From positions 4,193,001-4,257,000 of the forward strand of contig NZ_CP120737.1 in the NCBI RefSeq assembly GCF_029581195.1: a stretch of 64,000 nt of DNA. The letters are read 5' to 3'. This DNA comes from Solwaraspora sp. WMMD791. GTDB taxonomy: Bacteria > Actinomycetota > Actinomycetes > Mycobacteriales > Micromonosporaceae. Made by a program: the position numbers and the translations under genes. The notes beneath the pieces are model-generated. The model was not told the origin of the DNA and did no database searches. It saw only the letters and a program-made list of their open reading frames with translations. Shown piece by piece: positions 1 through 9,190 of the stretch. Each line of letters starts with the position of its first letter. Position 1 is the stretch's first letter.

Positions 1-645
1 CGCCTGTGACTGTGGCTCCAGCAACCCGGAGGCGTCGGTGGCGACCCAGCCGCGCCGCCCCGACGTCCGGTCCCGCAGCCGGTCGAGCAGCGCGGTCGGC
101 CCGCCCAGCAGCCGACCGCCCCGGGCGGTGTTCGGTGCCTGCGGGTGCGGGTGGGTCGGTGCCCGGTGCTTGGCAGCGCTGAACTGCTCCCCCAGCTGAG
201 TCATCCGTTGCGGTCCGACGGCGGACCGCAACGCCGGCAGCAGGATGCCCTCCTGCTCGGTGGCCTGCCGCCGGACGTCGGCGATCAGGTGGTTCAGCGC
301 CTCCTCGAAGTCCAGGTTGCCGGGTTTCGACCGGTCGATCTCCGCCGCGGCCTCCTTGATCCGTTGCCGGGTGTCGCGGCCCCGGCCGACCAGATCGGCC
401 ACCGCCTCGGCCGGCAGCCCACCGGCCGCCATCCGCTGGGCCACCTCGGGCTCGTCGAGCACCGGGTCGAGGGTCTGCTCCTCGGCGGCCAGGTGCATGG
501 ACATCCGGAACACCACCTGGTCGGCGAGGATCCGCCGGTCTCCCTGGCCCGCCTCCAGCCGCTGGAAGATCCGGTCCAGCAGGATGTGGTCGTCGCGGAT
601 CGCCTGGTCGATGTCACCCGGCAGCGCCTCGATCACCTGTCCCAT
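1..645 (-). CDS. Hemerythrin (HHE) domain protein, 3' end outside window
   Basis: The frame opens at an ATG whose complement lies at 643-645 and stays open to the window edge, so at least 215 residues are encoded and the C-terminus is missing. The N-terminal 130 residues are helical and carry the HHE spacing: His20 in a DDHILLD segment, then His51 and Glu55 in an MHLAAEEQ segment. In this family such residues bind a di-iron centre that senses or carries oxygen or NO. The part after about residue 150 is Arg/Pro/Gly-rich and of unknown role. A GGGGGA-type ribosome binding site precedes the start. It is divergent from the VOC gene at 875. The family call is firm; the ligand is unknown. Confidence 0.8.
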   Translation of the reverse strand, partial: MGQVIEALPGDIDQAIRDDHILLDRIFQRLEAGQGDRRILADQVVFRMSMHLAAEEQTLDPVLDEPEVAQRMAAGGLPAEAVADLVGRGRDTRQRIKEAAAEIDRSKPGNLDFEEALNHLIADVRRQATEQEGILLPALRSAVGPQRMTQLGEQFSAAKHRAPTHPHPQAPNTARGGRLLGGPTALLDRLRDRTSGRRGWVATDASGLLEPQSQA

Positions 646-737
646 GGCTCCCCCTGGTCGCGTCCGTTCCCGCGCCACCGCCGCTGGTGGCCGCCCGCCT
701 GCGGCGCGGGATACCCGACACCGCCGGCATGATTCCG

Positions 738-797
738 CCGTACCGCCGGTCGTTTCGGGCAGATCTTGGCCGTACCGCTGGTCGTTTCGGCCCGATC
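738..797. repeat. Two 28-bp direct repeats between divergent genes
   Basis: A 28-base unit beginning CCGTACCGC and containing GGTCGTTTCGG occurs at 738-765 and again at 770-797 with a few mismatches (period 32). A more degenerate third copy seems to follow near 805-820. The repeats lie in the intergenic region between the hemerythrin gene and the VOC gene. They could be tandem regulator sites or simple repeat expansion; the sequence does not decide. Confidence 0.6.
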
Positions 798-874
798 GCG
801 CCCGGCACCGCCGGTCGGGTGCCACGATGCGGTCAGTGGGGTGCGCCCGACGTCCCGCAGGAGGAGAGGCCGTC

Positions 875-1642
875 ATGTCCGTCGCCGCAGCCGGGGTCCC
901 CGCCTGGGTCGATCTCGGCACCCCCGACCTGGCTGGTGCGATCCGGTTCTACGGCGAACTGTTCGGCTGGACCGCCCGGATGCCCGACGAGCCGGACAGC
1001 GACGGGTACGTCCTGTTCAGCAAGGACGACAAGCTGGTCGCCGGGGCCGGCGCGGTCTCCACCGACGGACAGCCGCCCACCTGGACCACCTACATCGGCA
1101 CCCTGGACGCCCAGGCCACCGCCAAACTGGTCGAGTCGGCCGGCGGCACCGTACTGATGCCGCCGTTCGACGTACTGGACCGGGGACGGGCCGCCGTCTT
1201 CACCGACCCGGGCGGTGCCAGCTTCGCCGTCTGGCAGCCGGTCGGGATGGTGGGTGCCGAGTTGATGAACGTGCCCGGTGCGCTCTGCTGGAACGAGCTG
1301 ACCACCCGCGACCCCGACGGTGCCAAGGAGTTCTACGGCGAGGTGTTCGACTGGGAGGTACGCGACACCCCGTTCCCCCCGATCATGTACACGGAGTGGC
1401 TGGTCGAGCAGCAGCCGGTGGCCGGGATGATGCCGATGGTCGGTGACGACTGGCCGGCCGAGCTGCCCGCCCACTGGATGGTCTACTTCGCGGTCAACGA
1501 CTGCGACGCGACCGTCGAACACGCCACCGCGCTCGGTGGCACCGTGTCAGTCGCCCCCACCGACCTGCCGCACGGCCGGTTCGCCGTGCTCCACGACCCG
1601 CAGGGGGCGTTCTTCTCGGTCATCCGCATCGCCGGCGACTGA
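875..1642 (+). CDS. Two-domain VOC (glyoxalase/bleomycin resistance) family protein
   Basis: This 255-residue protein has two tandem vicinal-oxygen-chelate modules. The first covers about residues 8-122 (PAWVDLGTPDLAGAIRFYGELFGW near its start) and the second about 130-252 (CWNELTTRDPDGAKEFYGEVF). Each shows the typical beta-alpha-beta pattern with a late FAVW or FSVI strand. Paired modules of this kind bind a metal or small hydrophobic ligand; the substrate cannot be told. The ATG at 875 is chosen because GGAGGAGAGG lies just upstream and the homologous part begins there, although the frame is open much further 5'. Its 3' end overlaps the convergent btuD frame by 96 bases. Confidence 0.88.
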   Translation: MSVAAAGVPAWVDLGTPDLAGAIRFYGELFGWTARMPDEPDSDGYVLFSKDDKLVAGAGAVSTDGQPPTWTTYIGTLDAQATAKLVESAGGTVLMPPFDVLDRGRAAVFTDPGGASFAVWQPVGMVGAELMNVPGALCWNELTTRDPDGAKEFYGEVFDWEVRDTPFPPIMYTEWLVEQQPVAGMMPMVGDDWPAELPAHWMVYFAVNDCDATVEHATALGGTVSVAPTDLPHGRFAVLHDPQGAFFSVIRIAGD

Positions 1643-2557
1643 CGCACCGCCGGCGACTGACGCACCGCCGGCGACTGACGGGTCCCCGGGGGCGCGGGTG
1701 GACCGGTCGCGGACCGGGACGACCAGCGGGCCGTGGGCGCCCGGCAGCACCCGTACCCGGGCCCGGTAGTAGCGGGCCAGGTTCTCCTCGGTCAGTACCT
1801 GCACCGGCGGGCCGTCGGCGACCGCACGGCCGGCGGCGAGCAGCACCAGCCGGTCGGCGTACTCACCGGCCACCGACAGGTCGTGCATGGTCGCCAGCAC
1901 GGTCAGCCCCCGGTCGCGGCGCAGCTCGTCGACCAGCTCCAGCACCTCCTGCTGGTGGCCGATGTCCAACGCGCTGGTCGGCTCGTCGAGCAGCAGCAGC
2001 GGCGCCTGCTGGGCGAGCGCCCGGGCCAGCAGCACCCGCTGCCGTTCGCCACCGGAGAGGGTGCTCAGCTGCCGGTGGGCGAACCCGGACAGGTCGAGCC
2101 GGTCCAGCACCTCGTCGACCACCGCCAGGTCGGCGGCCGACTCCCGCCCCAACGGCGGGACGTACGGCGTCCGCCCGAGCAGGACATAGGCGGCGACGGC
2201 CATCCCGGCAGGCACCACTGGGGACTGCACGACGGTGGCGACCCGCCGCGCCCGGTCCCGACGGCCGAGCCGGGCGATCGGCGTACCGAACAGTTCCAGG
2301 GTGCCGGTGGCCGGCACCAGCCCACCGACCGCCCGCAGCAGGGTCGACTTGCCGGCGCCGTTGGGGCCGATCACGGCCACCCATTCCCCGGCGCTCACCG
2401 TCAGGTCGACACCGTCGAGCACCGGCGTACGGTCGAGCCGTACCCGCAGGTCACGGGCCTGGACCACGGCGGAGCGAGCGGGGCCGGCGGGGCCGGCGGA
2501 GCGAGCGGGGCCGGCGGGGCGAGCGGGGCCGGCGGCGGAAGCAGCGGAAGCGGTCAC
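1547..2557 (-). CDS. btuD: Cobalamin ABC importer ATP-binding protein BtuD
   Basis: The 336-residue protein has every signature of an ABC ATPase of the FecE/BtuD class: Walker A GPNGAGKST, Q-loop VVQSP, signature LSGGERQR, Walker B LLLLDEPTSALD and a switch His in TMHDLS. It would power uptake of a corrinoid through BtuC. Two low-complexity parts flank the core. The first 30 residues are an Ala/Gly/Pro repeat encoded by a GC-rich minisatellite around 2465-2540. The last 50 residues include SVAGGA repeats that run antisense into the VOC gene. The start overlaps the btuC stop by four bases (ATGA), so the genes are translationally coupled. B12 specificity is inferred from the riboswitch upstream of btuF. 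Confidence 0.88.
   Translation of the reverse strand: MTASAASAAGPARPAGPARSAGPAGPARSAVVQARDLRVRLDRTPVLDGVDLTVSAGEWVAVIGPNGAGKSTLLRAVGGLVPATGTLELFGTPIARLGRRDRARRVATVVQSPVVPAGMAVAAYVLLGRTPYVPPLGRESAADLAVVDEVLDRLDLSGFAHRQLSTLSGGERQRVLLARALAQQAPLLLLDEPTSALDIGHQQEVLELVDELRRDRGLTVLATMHDLSVAGEYADRLVLLAAGRAVADGPPVQVLTEENLARYYRARVRVLPGAHGPLVVPVRDRSTRAPGDPSVAGGASVAGGASVAGDADDREERPLRVVEHGEPAVRQVGGGD
1631..1681. repeat. 18-bp tandem repeat at a convergent gene overlap
   Basis: The unit GCCGGCGACTGACGCACC is repeated at 1631-1648, 1649-1666 and, partly, 1667-1681. The stop codon of the VOC gene lies in the first unit. Because the period is a multiple of three, each later unit repeats the TGA in the same frame. 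On the other strand the repeat encodes an SVAGGA series in the C-terminal tail of BtuD. Confidence 0.85.
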
Positions 2558-3615
2558 AGCGTCACCGTCCGGCGGGTGGTACGCAGCACCAACACGAAGA
2601 ACGGGGCGCCGAAGAAGGCGGTGACCACGCCGATCGGGATCTCGGCAGGCGCCGCGACGGTGCGCGCCACCACGTCGGTGACGGTCAGGAAAGCGCCGCC
2701 GAGCAGCATCGACAGCGGCAGGATCACCCGGTAGCTGCTGCCGACCACCAACCGGACCAGGTGCGGCACGATCAGCCCGACGAACCCGATCAGCCCGGAG
2801 ACCGACACCGCCGCCGCAGTGCCCAGCGACGCCGCGGCGAGCAGCAGGTAGCGGGACCGCTGCGGGTGCAGCCCGAGGCTGGCGGCCTCCTCGTCGCCGA
2901 CCGACAGTACGTCGAGTTCCCGGCCGTGGACCAGCACCACCAGGCCGGCCAGCACCGCGTACGGGGCGATCAGCCGCACCTCGTGCCAGCCGTCGGTGGC
3001 GAGCCGGCCGAGCAGCCAGGAGTAGACCTCGCGGATCGTGTCGACGTGCCGTTGCAGCAGGTAGGTCTGGCCGGCGGCGAGGAACGCCGAGACCGCGACG
3101 CCGGCCAGGATCAGCGTCGCGGTGGACCGGTCCCGGCCGCCGGCCGCGCCGAGCAGGTAGGTCAGCGCGACCGCGCCGACGGCGCCGACGAAGGCGGCCA
3201 CCGGTACGGTGACCGGCAGCCCGGTCAGCACTCCGGTGCCGGGGCGCAGCGCGATCACCGCGGTCACCGCCAGCCCGGCCCCGGCGGCGACCCCGAGCAG
3301 GTGCGGGTCGGCCAGCGGGTTGCGGAACACCCCCTGGTAGCAGCCGCCGGCCAGGGCGAGCATGCCGCCGACCAGCAGCGCCAGCACCACCCGGGGCAGC
3401 CGCAGCTGGGTGACGATCGCGGCCTGCCGGTCGGTCAGTCCACTGTCGAGTTCCACGCCGGGCAGTTGGTCGAGCAGTTCGACGCCGACCGCCAGCGGCG
3501 GCAGGCTGGCCGGGCCGAACGCGAGCCCGGCCAGCACCGCCAGGACGACGGTGGTCACCGCTGCGGCGAACCAGCCGACGGTCAGGCCCGGCCGGTGGCG
3601 GGCCGTACGGAGCAT
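2554..3615 (-). CDS. btuC: Cobalamin ABC importer permease BtuC (FecCD family)
   Basis: This 353-residue membrane protein matches the usual length of FecCD/BtuC permeases and has about ten hydrophobic segments. Recognisable landmarks are RLPRVVLALLVGGMLALAGG near residue 73, GVFRNPLADPHLLGVAAGA near 94 and a late SVSGLIGFVGLIVPHLVR segment that forms the ATPase-coupling region. It would form the dimeric transmembrane channel for the vitamin delivered by BtuF. It follows btuF with only one base between stop and start, and its stop overlaps the btuD start. Confidence 0.9.
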   Translation of the reverse strand: MLRTARHRPGLTVGWFAAAVTTVVLAVLAGLAFGPASLPPLAVGVELLDQLPGVELDSGLTDRQAAIVTQLRLPRVVLALLVGGMLALAGGCYQGVFRNPLADPHLLGVAAGAGLAVTAVIALRPGTGVLTGLPVTVPVAAFVGAVGAVALTYLLGAAGGRDRSTATLILAGVAVSAFLAAGQTYLLQRHVDTIREVYSWLLGRLATDGWHEVRLIAPYAVLAGLVVLVHGRELDVLSVGDEEAASLGLHPQRSRYLLLAAASLGTAAAVSVSGLIGFVGLIVPHLVRLVVGSSYRVILPLSMLLGGAFLTVTDVVARTVAAPAEIPIGVVTAFFGAPFFVLVLRTTRRTVTL

Positions 3616-3616
3616 G

Positions 3617-4579
3617 TCAGGACGTCGCCGCGTCGACCGCGTCGACGATGGCCCGGACCAGGTCGACGACGCGGGGACCCCACCGGGAGGCGATGTCGTC
3701 GTCGAGTTCGACCACCTGGCCGGCCTGTACGGCGGTGATCGTGGACCAGCCGGCGCGGGCCGCCACGGTCTGCGCGTCCTGCGCGCAGCACTTGGTGTCG
3801 GCCAGGAAGATCAGGTCCGGGTCGGCGTCGATCAGCGCCTCGGCGGACAGCTGCGGGTAGCCGCCGGCCTCGCCCTGCGGGTCGGCCGCGTCGGCGACGT
3901 TGGTCAGCCCCACCATGGCGAACAGCGAACCGACGAAGGTCTGGCTGGTCACCGTGTAGAACGTCGGGTCCAGCTCGTAGTAGTAGGTCAGCGGCTCGGC
4001 CAGCTCCGGCGCGTCGGCGACCAGTTTGTCGATCTCCGTACGCATGCCGTCGACCAGGTCGGCCGCCGCGTCCGGGTGCCCGGTGAGTGCGCCCAGTTCG
4101 GTGATCTGGCGGTACGTGTCGTCCAGGGTGACCGCCGCGTCGGCCAGGTACACCGGGATCGACAGCCGGTTCAGCCCGGCCACCACCCCGTTGGCGTCGG
4201 TGGAGAGCACCACCAGGTCGGGCTCGTAGGTGACGATCGCCTCGACGTTCGGGGTGAATCCGGACAGGTCGGTGATCGGCGCCTCGGCCGGGTGGTTGGA
4301 GTTGTCGTCGACGGCGGTGACCTGATCGCCGGCGTCGATCGCGAAGAGCATCTCGGTCAGCGTCGGCGACAGCGAGACGATCTTCTCCGGGCGTTCGTCG
4401 AGAGTCACGTCGCCGACGGTGACCGGGAAGCTGGCCCCCGCCTCCGGGCTTACGCCGGGCTGTGCGTCGTCGGCTCCGTCGGAGCCGGCCTGGGAGCAGC
4501 CGGCCAGGGCAAGCGTGGCGGTGGCGGCGACTGCGGCGGTACGCAGCAGCGCCGCCCGCAGCCGATACGGTGTCCTCAT
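3617..4579 (-). CDS. btuF: Cobalamin-binding lipoprotein BtuF (ABC substrate-binding protein)
   Basis: The 320-residue protein begins with a lipoprotein signal (LALAGC, lipidated Cys28) and continues as a class III periplasmic binding protein (TroA/BtuF fold). It has the characteristic IVSLSPTLTEMLFAI stretch, a long bridging helix and two lobes. A Cys pair in DTKCCAQDA around residue 265 is notable. The start at 4579 is chosen over an upstream in-frame start because the signal peptide begins there and CAGGAGGACC precedes it. The upstream open frame is riboswitch RNA, not protein. It is the first gene of the btuFCD operon. Confidence 0.9.
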   Translation of the reverse strand: MRTPYRLRAALLRTAAVAATATLALAGCSQAGSDGADDAQPGVSPEAGASFPVTVGDVTLDERPEKIVSLSPTLTEMLFAIDAGDQVTAVDDNSNHPAEAPITDLSGFTPNVEAIVTYEPDLVVLSTDANGVVAGLNRLSIPVYLADAAVTLDDTYRQITELGALTGHPDAAADLVDGMRTEIDKLVADAPELAEPLTYYYELDPTFYTVTSQTFVGSLFAMVGLTNVADAADPQGEAGGYPQLSAEALIDADPDLIFLADTKCCAQDAQTVAARAGWSTITAVQAGQVVELDDDIASRWGPRVVDLVRAIVDAVDAATS

Positions 4580-4583
4580 TGGT

Positions 4584-4803
4584 CCTCCTGTCGGTCGAGG
4601 GGTGCTGCTTCGCCGACAGGTCGGGGGTGCCACTGGGCTGGCCCCGGCCAGGTTGGCGAGGCGCCCTTCCTCGAGAGCGCGGTTCGCGACCACACCGCAG
4701 GCGACCTGGCTCGCCCCGGGCGGCGGTCGCCGGTCGGGGCATCACAGTTGCGGGACAGCGCCGGGTTCACACCGGCTTCGCTGCGGGGCGGTCGCTAGCA
4801 CGG
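4584..4803 (-). promoter_or_regulatory. Cobalamin (B12) riboswitch controlling btuFCD
   Basis: Read on the minus strand, the leader holds the hallmark core GAAGCCGGTG, GAACCCGGCGC, then GTCCCGCAACTGTGATGC (complement of about 4737-4780), followed by the B12 box GAGCCAGGTCGCCTGC (complement of 4698-4713). Further down, CCTGTCGG (complement of 4613-4620) can pair with CCGACAGG (complement of 4587-4594). The second arm overlaps the CAGGAGG ribosome binding site of btuF, giving a stem of eight pairs with an 18-base loop. This suggests control at translation initiation. The core match is direct; the switching mechanism is inferred. Confidence 0.93.
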
Positions 4804-4841
4804 TAACCCACCGGCCGCGCCGGGTCGTCATCGCGACAGCT

Positions 4842-4882
4842 CAGGGCTGCCGTACGGTGATGTTCGCCGCACGGCAGCCCTG
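4842..4882 (-). terminator. Hairpin downstream of the carboxypeptidase gene
   Basis: Arms CAGGGCTGCCGT (4842-4853) and ACGGCAGCCCTG (4871-4882) are perfectly complementary over 12 pairs with a 17-base loop. The hairpin begins 12 bases after the carboxypeptidase stop and just before the riboswitch leader. It would separate the two transcripts. There is no U-tract, as is common in actinomycete terminators. Confidence 0.75.
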
Positions 4883-4894
4883 GTCGCAGGAGGG

Positions 4895-6802
4895 TCAGGA
4901 GCTGGTGATCGTCACGTTGTCGATGGCGGCCTCGACCAGGCTGGCGGTGGAGGTGTCCGCCGCCTGGACCAGGATGCGCACCGACTGACCCGCGTACGGG
5001 GTCAGGTTGTAGCTGTTGGTCGACCAGGATCCGTACCGGTTGCTGGCCGCCCCGGACTGGTCGAGCAGGGTGGTGGTGCCGCCGCTGTGGACGACGCTCA
5101 CCCGCAGGTAGTCCGCCGACGACGAGTTGTTGAGGTGGGCGAGGTACCACGCCAGGGACAGCGTGAGGGTGCCGCTCGACGGCAGCGAGATCGCCGGTGA
5201 CTGGGCGCTGGTGACCCCGCCGTCGACGTCGTACGTACCGGCGGAGCTACCGGCGAGCCGGCCGGTGACCAGGCTGTTGCTGCCGGCGTAGGCGGCCAGC
5301 TGCAGGGCCCCGCCGGAGCTGGTGGCCTGCGCCACGCCACGCTCGAACTGCCCGGCGGTGGCGGTGTCGGTGCCGGCCGGGTCGGTCGTCCAGCCGGTGG
5401 CGGTCTCGAAGGTGTCCGACCAGACGGTGCTGCCCGGCGGGTCGGGGTCCGGGTCGCCGCCACCGCCGCAGTACTGGGACTGCTTGCCGATCGCCCGGTA
5501 CGGGCAGTCGGCGTATTCGCTGAGGATCAGCACCGCGTCCCGGTTGCGGGTGGTCTCCCGGGTGATGACCGAGGCGGGCGGGTAGAAGCCGCCGCCGGCG
5601 GCACCCCGGGGGTAGAGCTCGAAGGTGTACGCCCAGATGCCGTGCTGGGCCCACATCCAGTCGATGCTGCTGCCGTCGGTGATGTAGAGGTCCGACGACT
5701 GCTCCGGGGTGTAGCCGTTGGTCGCCGCCATCTCGCCGCCGATGGTGGCGAAGGTGTTGTACTGGTCGGCGGTCATCCCGGTGGTGGTGTTGGCGGTGGT
5801 GTGCCCGAACGGCCAGAGCACCAGCTCCGAGTAGGAGTGGAAGTCGATGTTGGCCTTGATCTGCTGGGTGCCGCCGACGACCCGGCTGTTGACGAAGTTG
5901 CGCAGCGCCTGGGTCTCCGGGGCGGAGAACGCCGACGGGCCGCGGTAGGTGTCCGACGACGGGGATCCGGAGGAGCCGCCGCAGCAGCCCCACAGGTAGC
6001 CCCAGTTACGGTTGAGGTCGGTGCCGACGAACGACGACCCGCTGTTGGGTTGGCGGTTCTTGCGCCAGGACCGGTACGAGCCGGTGGCGATGTCGTACTC
6101 GCTGCCGTCGGGGTTGACACTGGGGACGATCCACAGTTCCCGGTTGTTGACGATGTTGGTGATCCGCGAGTCGCTGCCGTAGCTGTCGGTGAACAGGTTC
6201 AGCAGGTAGATCGCCATCTCGACGGTGAGGTGCTCGCGGGCGTGCTGCTGCGAGTTGAACAGGATCTCCGGTTCGTTCTCGTCGGTGCCGACGTTGTCGG
6301 AGATCTTGACCGCCATCAGGTCACGGCCCTCGTACGACATACCGATGCTGACCTTGCGGGCGATGCTCGGATGGTCCGCGACCACCTTGTTCACGGCGGC
6401 GGTCATCTCCGCGTAGTTGTGGTACGCCGAGTCCGACGGCGGGAAATCCAGGGTGCCCACGTCACCGGTGCCACGGACCGGGGCGCGGACCGCCTCGACG
6501 TCGAAGCCGAGCGCCCGGATCGCCGTGACCTCGTTGCGGGTCGCGGTGACGTTGATGACGCCGTGTTCGATGAAGTCGATCGCGGCGCCGGTCTTCGCCA
6601 CCGCGTCGCGGTCGGCGAAGGTCTTCGGCCCGAGGACCCGGTACGGACCGGCGATCGAGTCCCGGTCGACGCCGCTGGGCTTGGGATCGGCCGATACCGG
6701 GCCGGTCACGACGGCGAACAGGCCGACGACGGTGGCGATCAGCAGGACGGTGGTCCTGCGCCACGAGCCGGCGGCGTTCGCAGATGGTGCGCGGAATCGC
6801 AT
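4895..6802 (-). CDS. Secreted M14 zinc carboxypeptidase with C-terminal beta domain
   Basis: The 635-residue precursor has a signal peptide (hydrophobic core at 18-34, cleavage near VSA-DP). A propeptide-like region follows, then an M14 peptidase domain from about 125 to 435. Zinc ligands are His187 and Glu190 in QQHAREH and His322 in DFHSYSE; the catalytic Glu395 lies in [16 protein letters not shown] and SVNPDGSEY are further family motifs. After a Gly/Asp/Pro linker at about 445-460, residues 465-635 form a beta-rich jelly-roll-like domain, probably for substrate or surface binding. AGGAGGTCTAC precedes the ATG. It should act outside the cell on C-terminal residues of proteins; the exact preference is unknown. 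Confidence 0.92.
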   Translation of the reverse strand: MRFRAPSANAAGSWRRTTVLLIATVVGLFAVVTGPVSADPKPSGVDRDSIAGPYRVLGPKTFADRDAVAKTGAAIDFIEHGVINVTATRNEVTAIRALGFDVEAVRAPVRGTGDVGTLDFPPSDSAYHNYAEMTAAVNKVVADHPSIARKVSIGMSYEGRDLMAVKISDNVGTDENEPEILFNSQQHAREHLTVEMAIYLLNLFTDSYGSDSRITNIVNNRELWIVPSVNPDGSEYDIATGSYRSWRKNRQPNSGSSFVGTDLNRNWGYLWGCCGGSSGSPSSDTYRGPSAFSAPETQALRNFVNSRVVGGTQQIKANIDFHSYSELVLWPFGHTTANTTTGMTADQYNTFATIGGEMAATNGYTPEQSSDLYITDGSSIDWMWAQHGIWAYTFELYPRGAAGGGFYPPASVITRETTRNRDAVLILSEYADCPYRAIGKQSQYCGGGGDPDPDPPGSTVWSDTFETATGWTTDPAGTDTATAGQFERGVAQATSSGGALQLAAYAGSNSLVTGRLAGSSAGTYDVDGGVTSAQSPAISLPSSGTLTLSLAWYLAHLNNSSSADYLRVSVVHSGGTTTLLDQSGAASNRYGSWSTNSYNLTPYAGQSVRILVQAADTSTASLVEAAIDNVTITSS

Positions 6803-6964
6803 GTAGACCTCCTGGGGGTGGGGAGGACTCCGCTAGTGAGCACAACTGCACCATTAGTCACATGGTCATATCAACATCCATTACCCTCAGTTCCATGCCA
6901 AGCTGATCATCACACGGTGCGGATACTTCGCGTACCGGACAGCACGCAGCGGAGTGTCCGCAGC

Positions 6965-9190
6965 TCACAGCAGTTTGTCGAGGGTGATGGGGAGATCGCG
7001 CACCCGGATCCCGGTGGCGTTGTAGATGGCGTTGCCGATCGCCGCCGCCGACCCGACGGTGCCAAGTTCACCGACGCCACGCGCACCGAGACCGTTGACG
7101 ACGGGGTCGGGTCGGTCGATGAAGTGAACGTCGATGACCGGAATGTCGGCGTTGACGGGGACCATGTAGTCGGCCAGGTTGCTGGCGGCCAACCGTCCGG
7201 TGTCGAGTTCGAGCGGGTTGTCCTCCAGCAGCGCGTGACCGATGCCGAAGATGACGCCGCCGACGATCTGGCTCCGGGCGGCCTGGGCGTTCACGACCCG
7301 GCCGATGTCCGCGACCGTGGTGAACCGGGTGACCCGGGGCTCGCCGGTGTACCGGTTGACTCTGACCTCGCAGAAGTGCGCGCCGAAGCTGTGGAACTCG
7401 TACTGGCTGGCCTCCGGGCCGGGCTGGACCGTCGCGGTCGCCTCGACGTTTCGACGGCCGACCGTGGTCAGCAGGCGCTCGAAGGGCATCGAGCGGCCCT
7501 TGCCCCGCAGTTGCCCCTTCTCGTACGTCAGTTCCTCGCTGTTCGCACCATGCCACGGTGACTGCGGATCCGTGACGGCGACCTGGATGAGTTCGGCGAC
7601 CGCAGCGTGGACGGCGGCTTCGACCGCCGGCACGGTACTGGCGGTGGCCATGGAACCCACGGCCGGTGCCCCCTGGGGCAGGGCGGTGTCACCCAGTTCG
7701 GGTCTGACCCGACGCATCGGGATGCCCAGCTCGTGGGCTCCGGTGATCGCCAGCAGAGTCGTCGCACCGGTGCCCAGATCAGCGGTGGCGGAGGAGACCA
7801 GGGCGGTGCCGTCGTCGAACAGCCGGACCCGGACCTGGACGGGGTCCGGTATCCGGCGTCCCGGGTAGATGGCGGTGGCCATCCCCATCCCGACTAGCCA
7901 CTGCCCGTCGACCCGGCTGCGGGGCTGGGCCCGACGGGCCGACCAGCCGAAGCGGCGGGCACCGATCCGGTAGCAGTCGTCGAGATACTTGCTCGACCAG
8001 GTCAGATCCGCGCCGGGCGCGGTGGTCGCATAGTTGCGCAGCCGCAACTCGACCGGGTCGACGCCGGTGGCGACGGCGAGTTCGTCCATCGCGGTCTCCA
8101 GCGCGAAGGCCCCGGGCGCCTCGTTGGGTGCCCGCATCGCGCAGGTCGGCGGCACGTCGAGCAGGACCTGCCGCTCGTCGAAATGCAGGTTCGGGGTCTT
8201 GTACAGCACGGCCGAGGTCTCGATGGCCGGCCGCATCGACCAGTAGCCGACGAACGGCATCACGGCGTCGCTGGTGTGACTCACCGCGTTGAGGACGCCG
8301 TCCGAGGAAGCGCCCAGCTTGACCGTCTGGTCGACCGCACTGCGGTGGCCGATCACGGTGAAGAGCTGCTCCCGGGGCAGGACCAGCCGGACCGGACGGT
8401 TCAGCTGACGGGCGGCGGCAGCGGCCATGGGGACGTCGTACCACGGAATCACCCGGCTGCCGAAACCGCCACCGACGTACGGGGTGATCACCCGCACCCC
8501 GGTCGGCGGGATACCGAGTCGGATGGCTGCCCCCAGGGCGGCGATGTGGGGCAACTGCGCACCGCTGTACAACGTCAGCTGGGTGTGGTCGCTGTTCCAC
8601 TCGGCGAGAACGGCATGGGGCTCCATCGGGACGGCATGCTGCGTCGGCTGATGGAAGGATGCCTCCACCACCACGTCACTGGCAGCGAACGCCGCCTCGA
8701 TCGAGGCGACACCCGGGGCGAGGACGGTGACGCTCGCCGGGGGGTGGCCCGGCCCCACGGCGGCCGGAACGCGAGGCTCGTCGGCGAACGACGTACGAGG
8801 CCGTTGCTCGTCGTAGGTCGTGGTGATCAGCCCGGCGGCCTCCCGCGCCTGCGCGGGGGTCTCGGCGACGACCATGCCGATGATCTGCCCCCGGAACCGG
8901 ACCCGGGTGTCCTGCAAGGGGGCATAGTTCTCCCCGGCACCGGGCACCGGCTGGATCCCGAGTGGATTGAACGGGCTGTACACCTCGATCACGCCCGGGG
9001 CGTCGCGCGCCGCCGTGGTGTCCATCGCGATGATCGAACCTCGCGCGATGGTGCTGGTGACCAGGTGGGCATGGGCCAGCGTGGCGGCCGGACCGGCAGC
9101 CGGGTGGTCGGCCGAGTACCGGGCGGCGCCGGTGACTTTCGGTCGACCGTCGACGCGGTCGATGTCGCGGCCGAGCGGGGAGACGGTCAT
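6965..9190 (-). CDS. Xanthine dehydrogenase/aldehyde oxidoreductase family molybdopterin-binding subunit
   Basis: The 741-residue protein is the large catalytic subunit of a molybdenum hydroxylase. It begins with RDIDRVDGRPKVTGAARYSAD, the usual opening of this family, has the GGGFGSR cofactor loop, and near the end GVGELGT with the catalytic Glu at about 708. It would hydroxylate an aldehyde or heterocycle at the Mo centre. The frame is open 179 codons further upstream, but the start at 9190 gives the proper N-terminus and overlaps the xdhC-like stop by four bases. It has no signal peptide, so it would be exported only by hitchhiking on the Tat-tagged Fe-S subunit. Confidence 0.92.
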   Translation of the reverse strand: MTVSPLGRDIDRVDGRPKVTGAARYSADHPAAGPAATLAHAHLVTSTIARGSIIAMDTTAARDAPGVIEVYSPFNPLGIQPVPGAGENYAPLQDTRVRFRGQIIGMVVAETPAQAREAAGLITTTYDEQRPRTSFADEPRVPAAVGPGHPPASVTVLAPGVASIEAAFAASDVVVEASFHQPTQHAVPMEPHAVLAEWNSDHTQLTLYSGAQLPHIAALGAAIRLGIPPTGVRVITPYVGGGFGSRVIPWYDVPMAAAAARQLNRPVRLVLPREQLFTVIGHRSAVDQTVKLGASSDGVLNAVSHTSDAVMPFVGYWSMRPAIETSAVLYKTPNLHFDERQVLLDVPPTCAMRAPNEAPGAFALETAMDELAVATGVDPVELRLRNYATTAPGADLTWSSKYLDDCYRIGARRFGWSARRAQPRSRVDGQWLVGMGMATAIYPGRRIPDPVQVRVRLFDDGTALVSSATADLGTGATTLLAITGAHELGIPMRRVRPELGDTALPQGAPAVGSMATASTVPAVEAAVHAAVAELIQVAVTDPQSPWHGANSEELTYEKGQLRGKGRSMPFERLLTTVGRRNVEATATVQPGPEASQYEFHSFGAHFCEVRVNRYTGEPRVTRFTTVADIGRVVNAQAARSQIVGGVIFGIGHALLEDNPLELDTGRLAASNLADYMVPVNADIPVIDVHFIDRPDPVVNGLGARGVGELGTVGSAAAIGNAIYNATGIRVRDLPITLDKLL

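Noticed and set aside
4580-4693. Longer BtuF starting at 4693
   Set aside because: The extra residues would be encoded by the riboswitch, including its B12 box, and would bury the lipoprotein signal.
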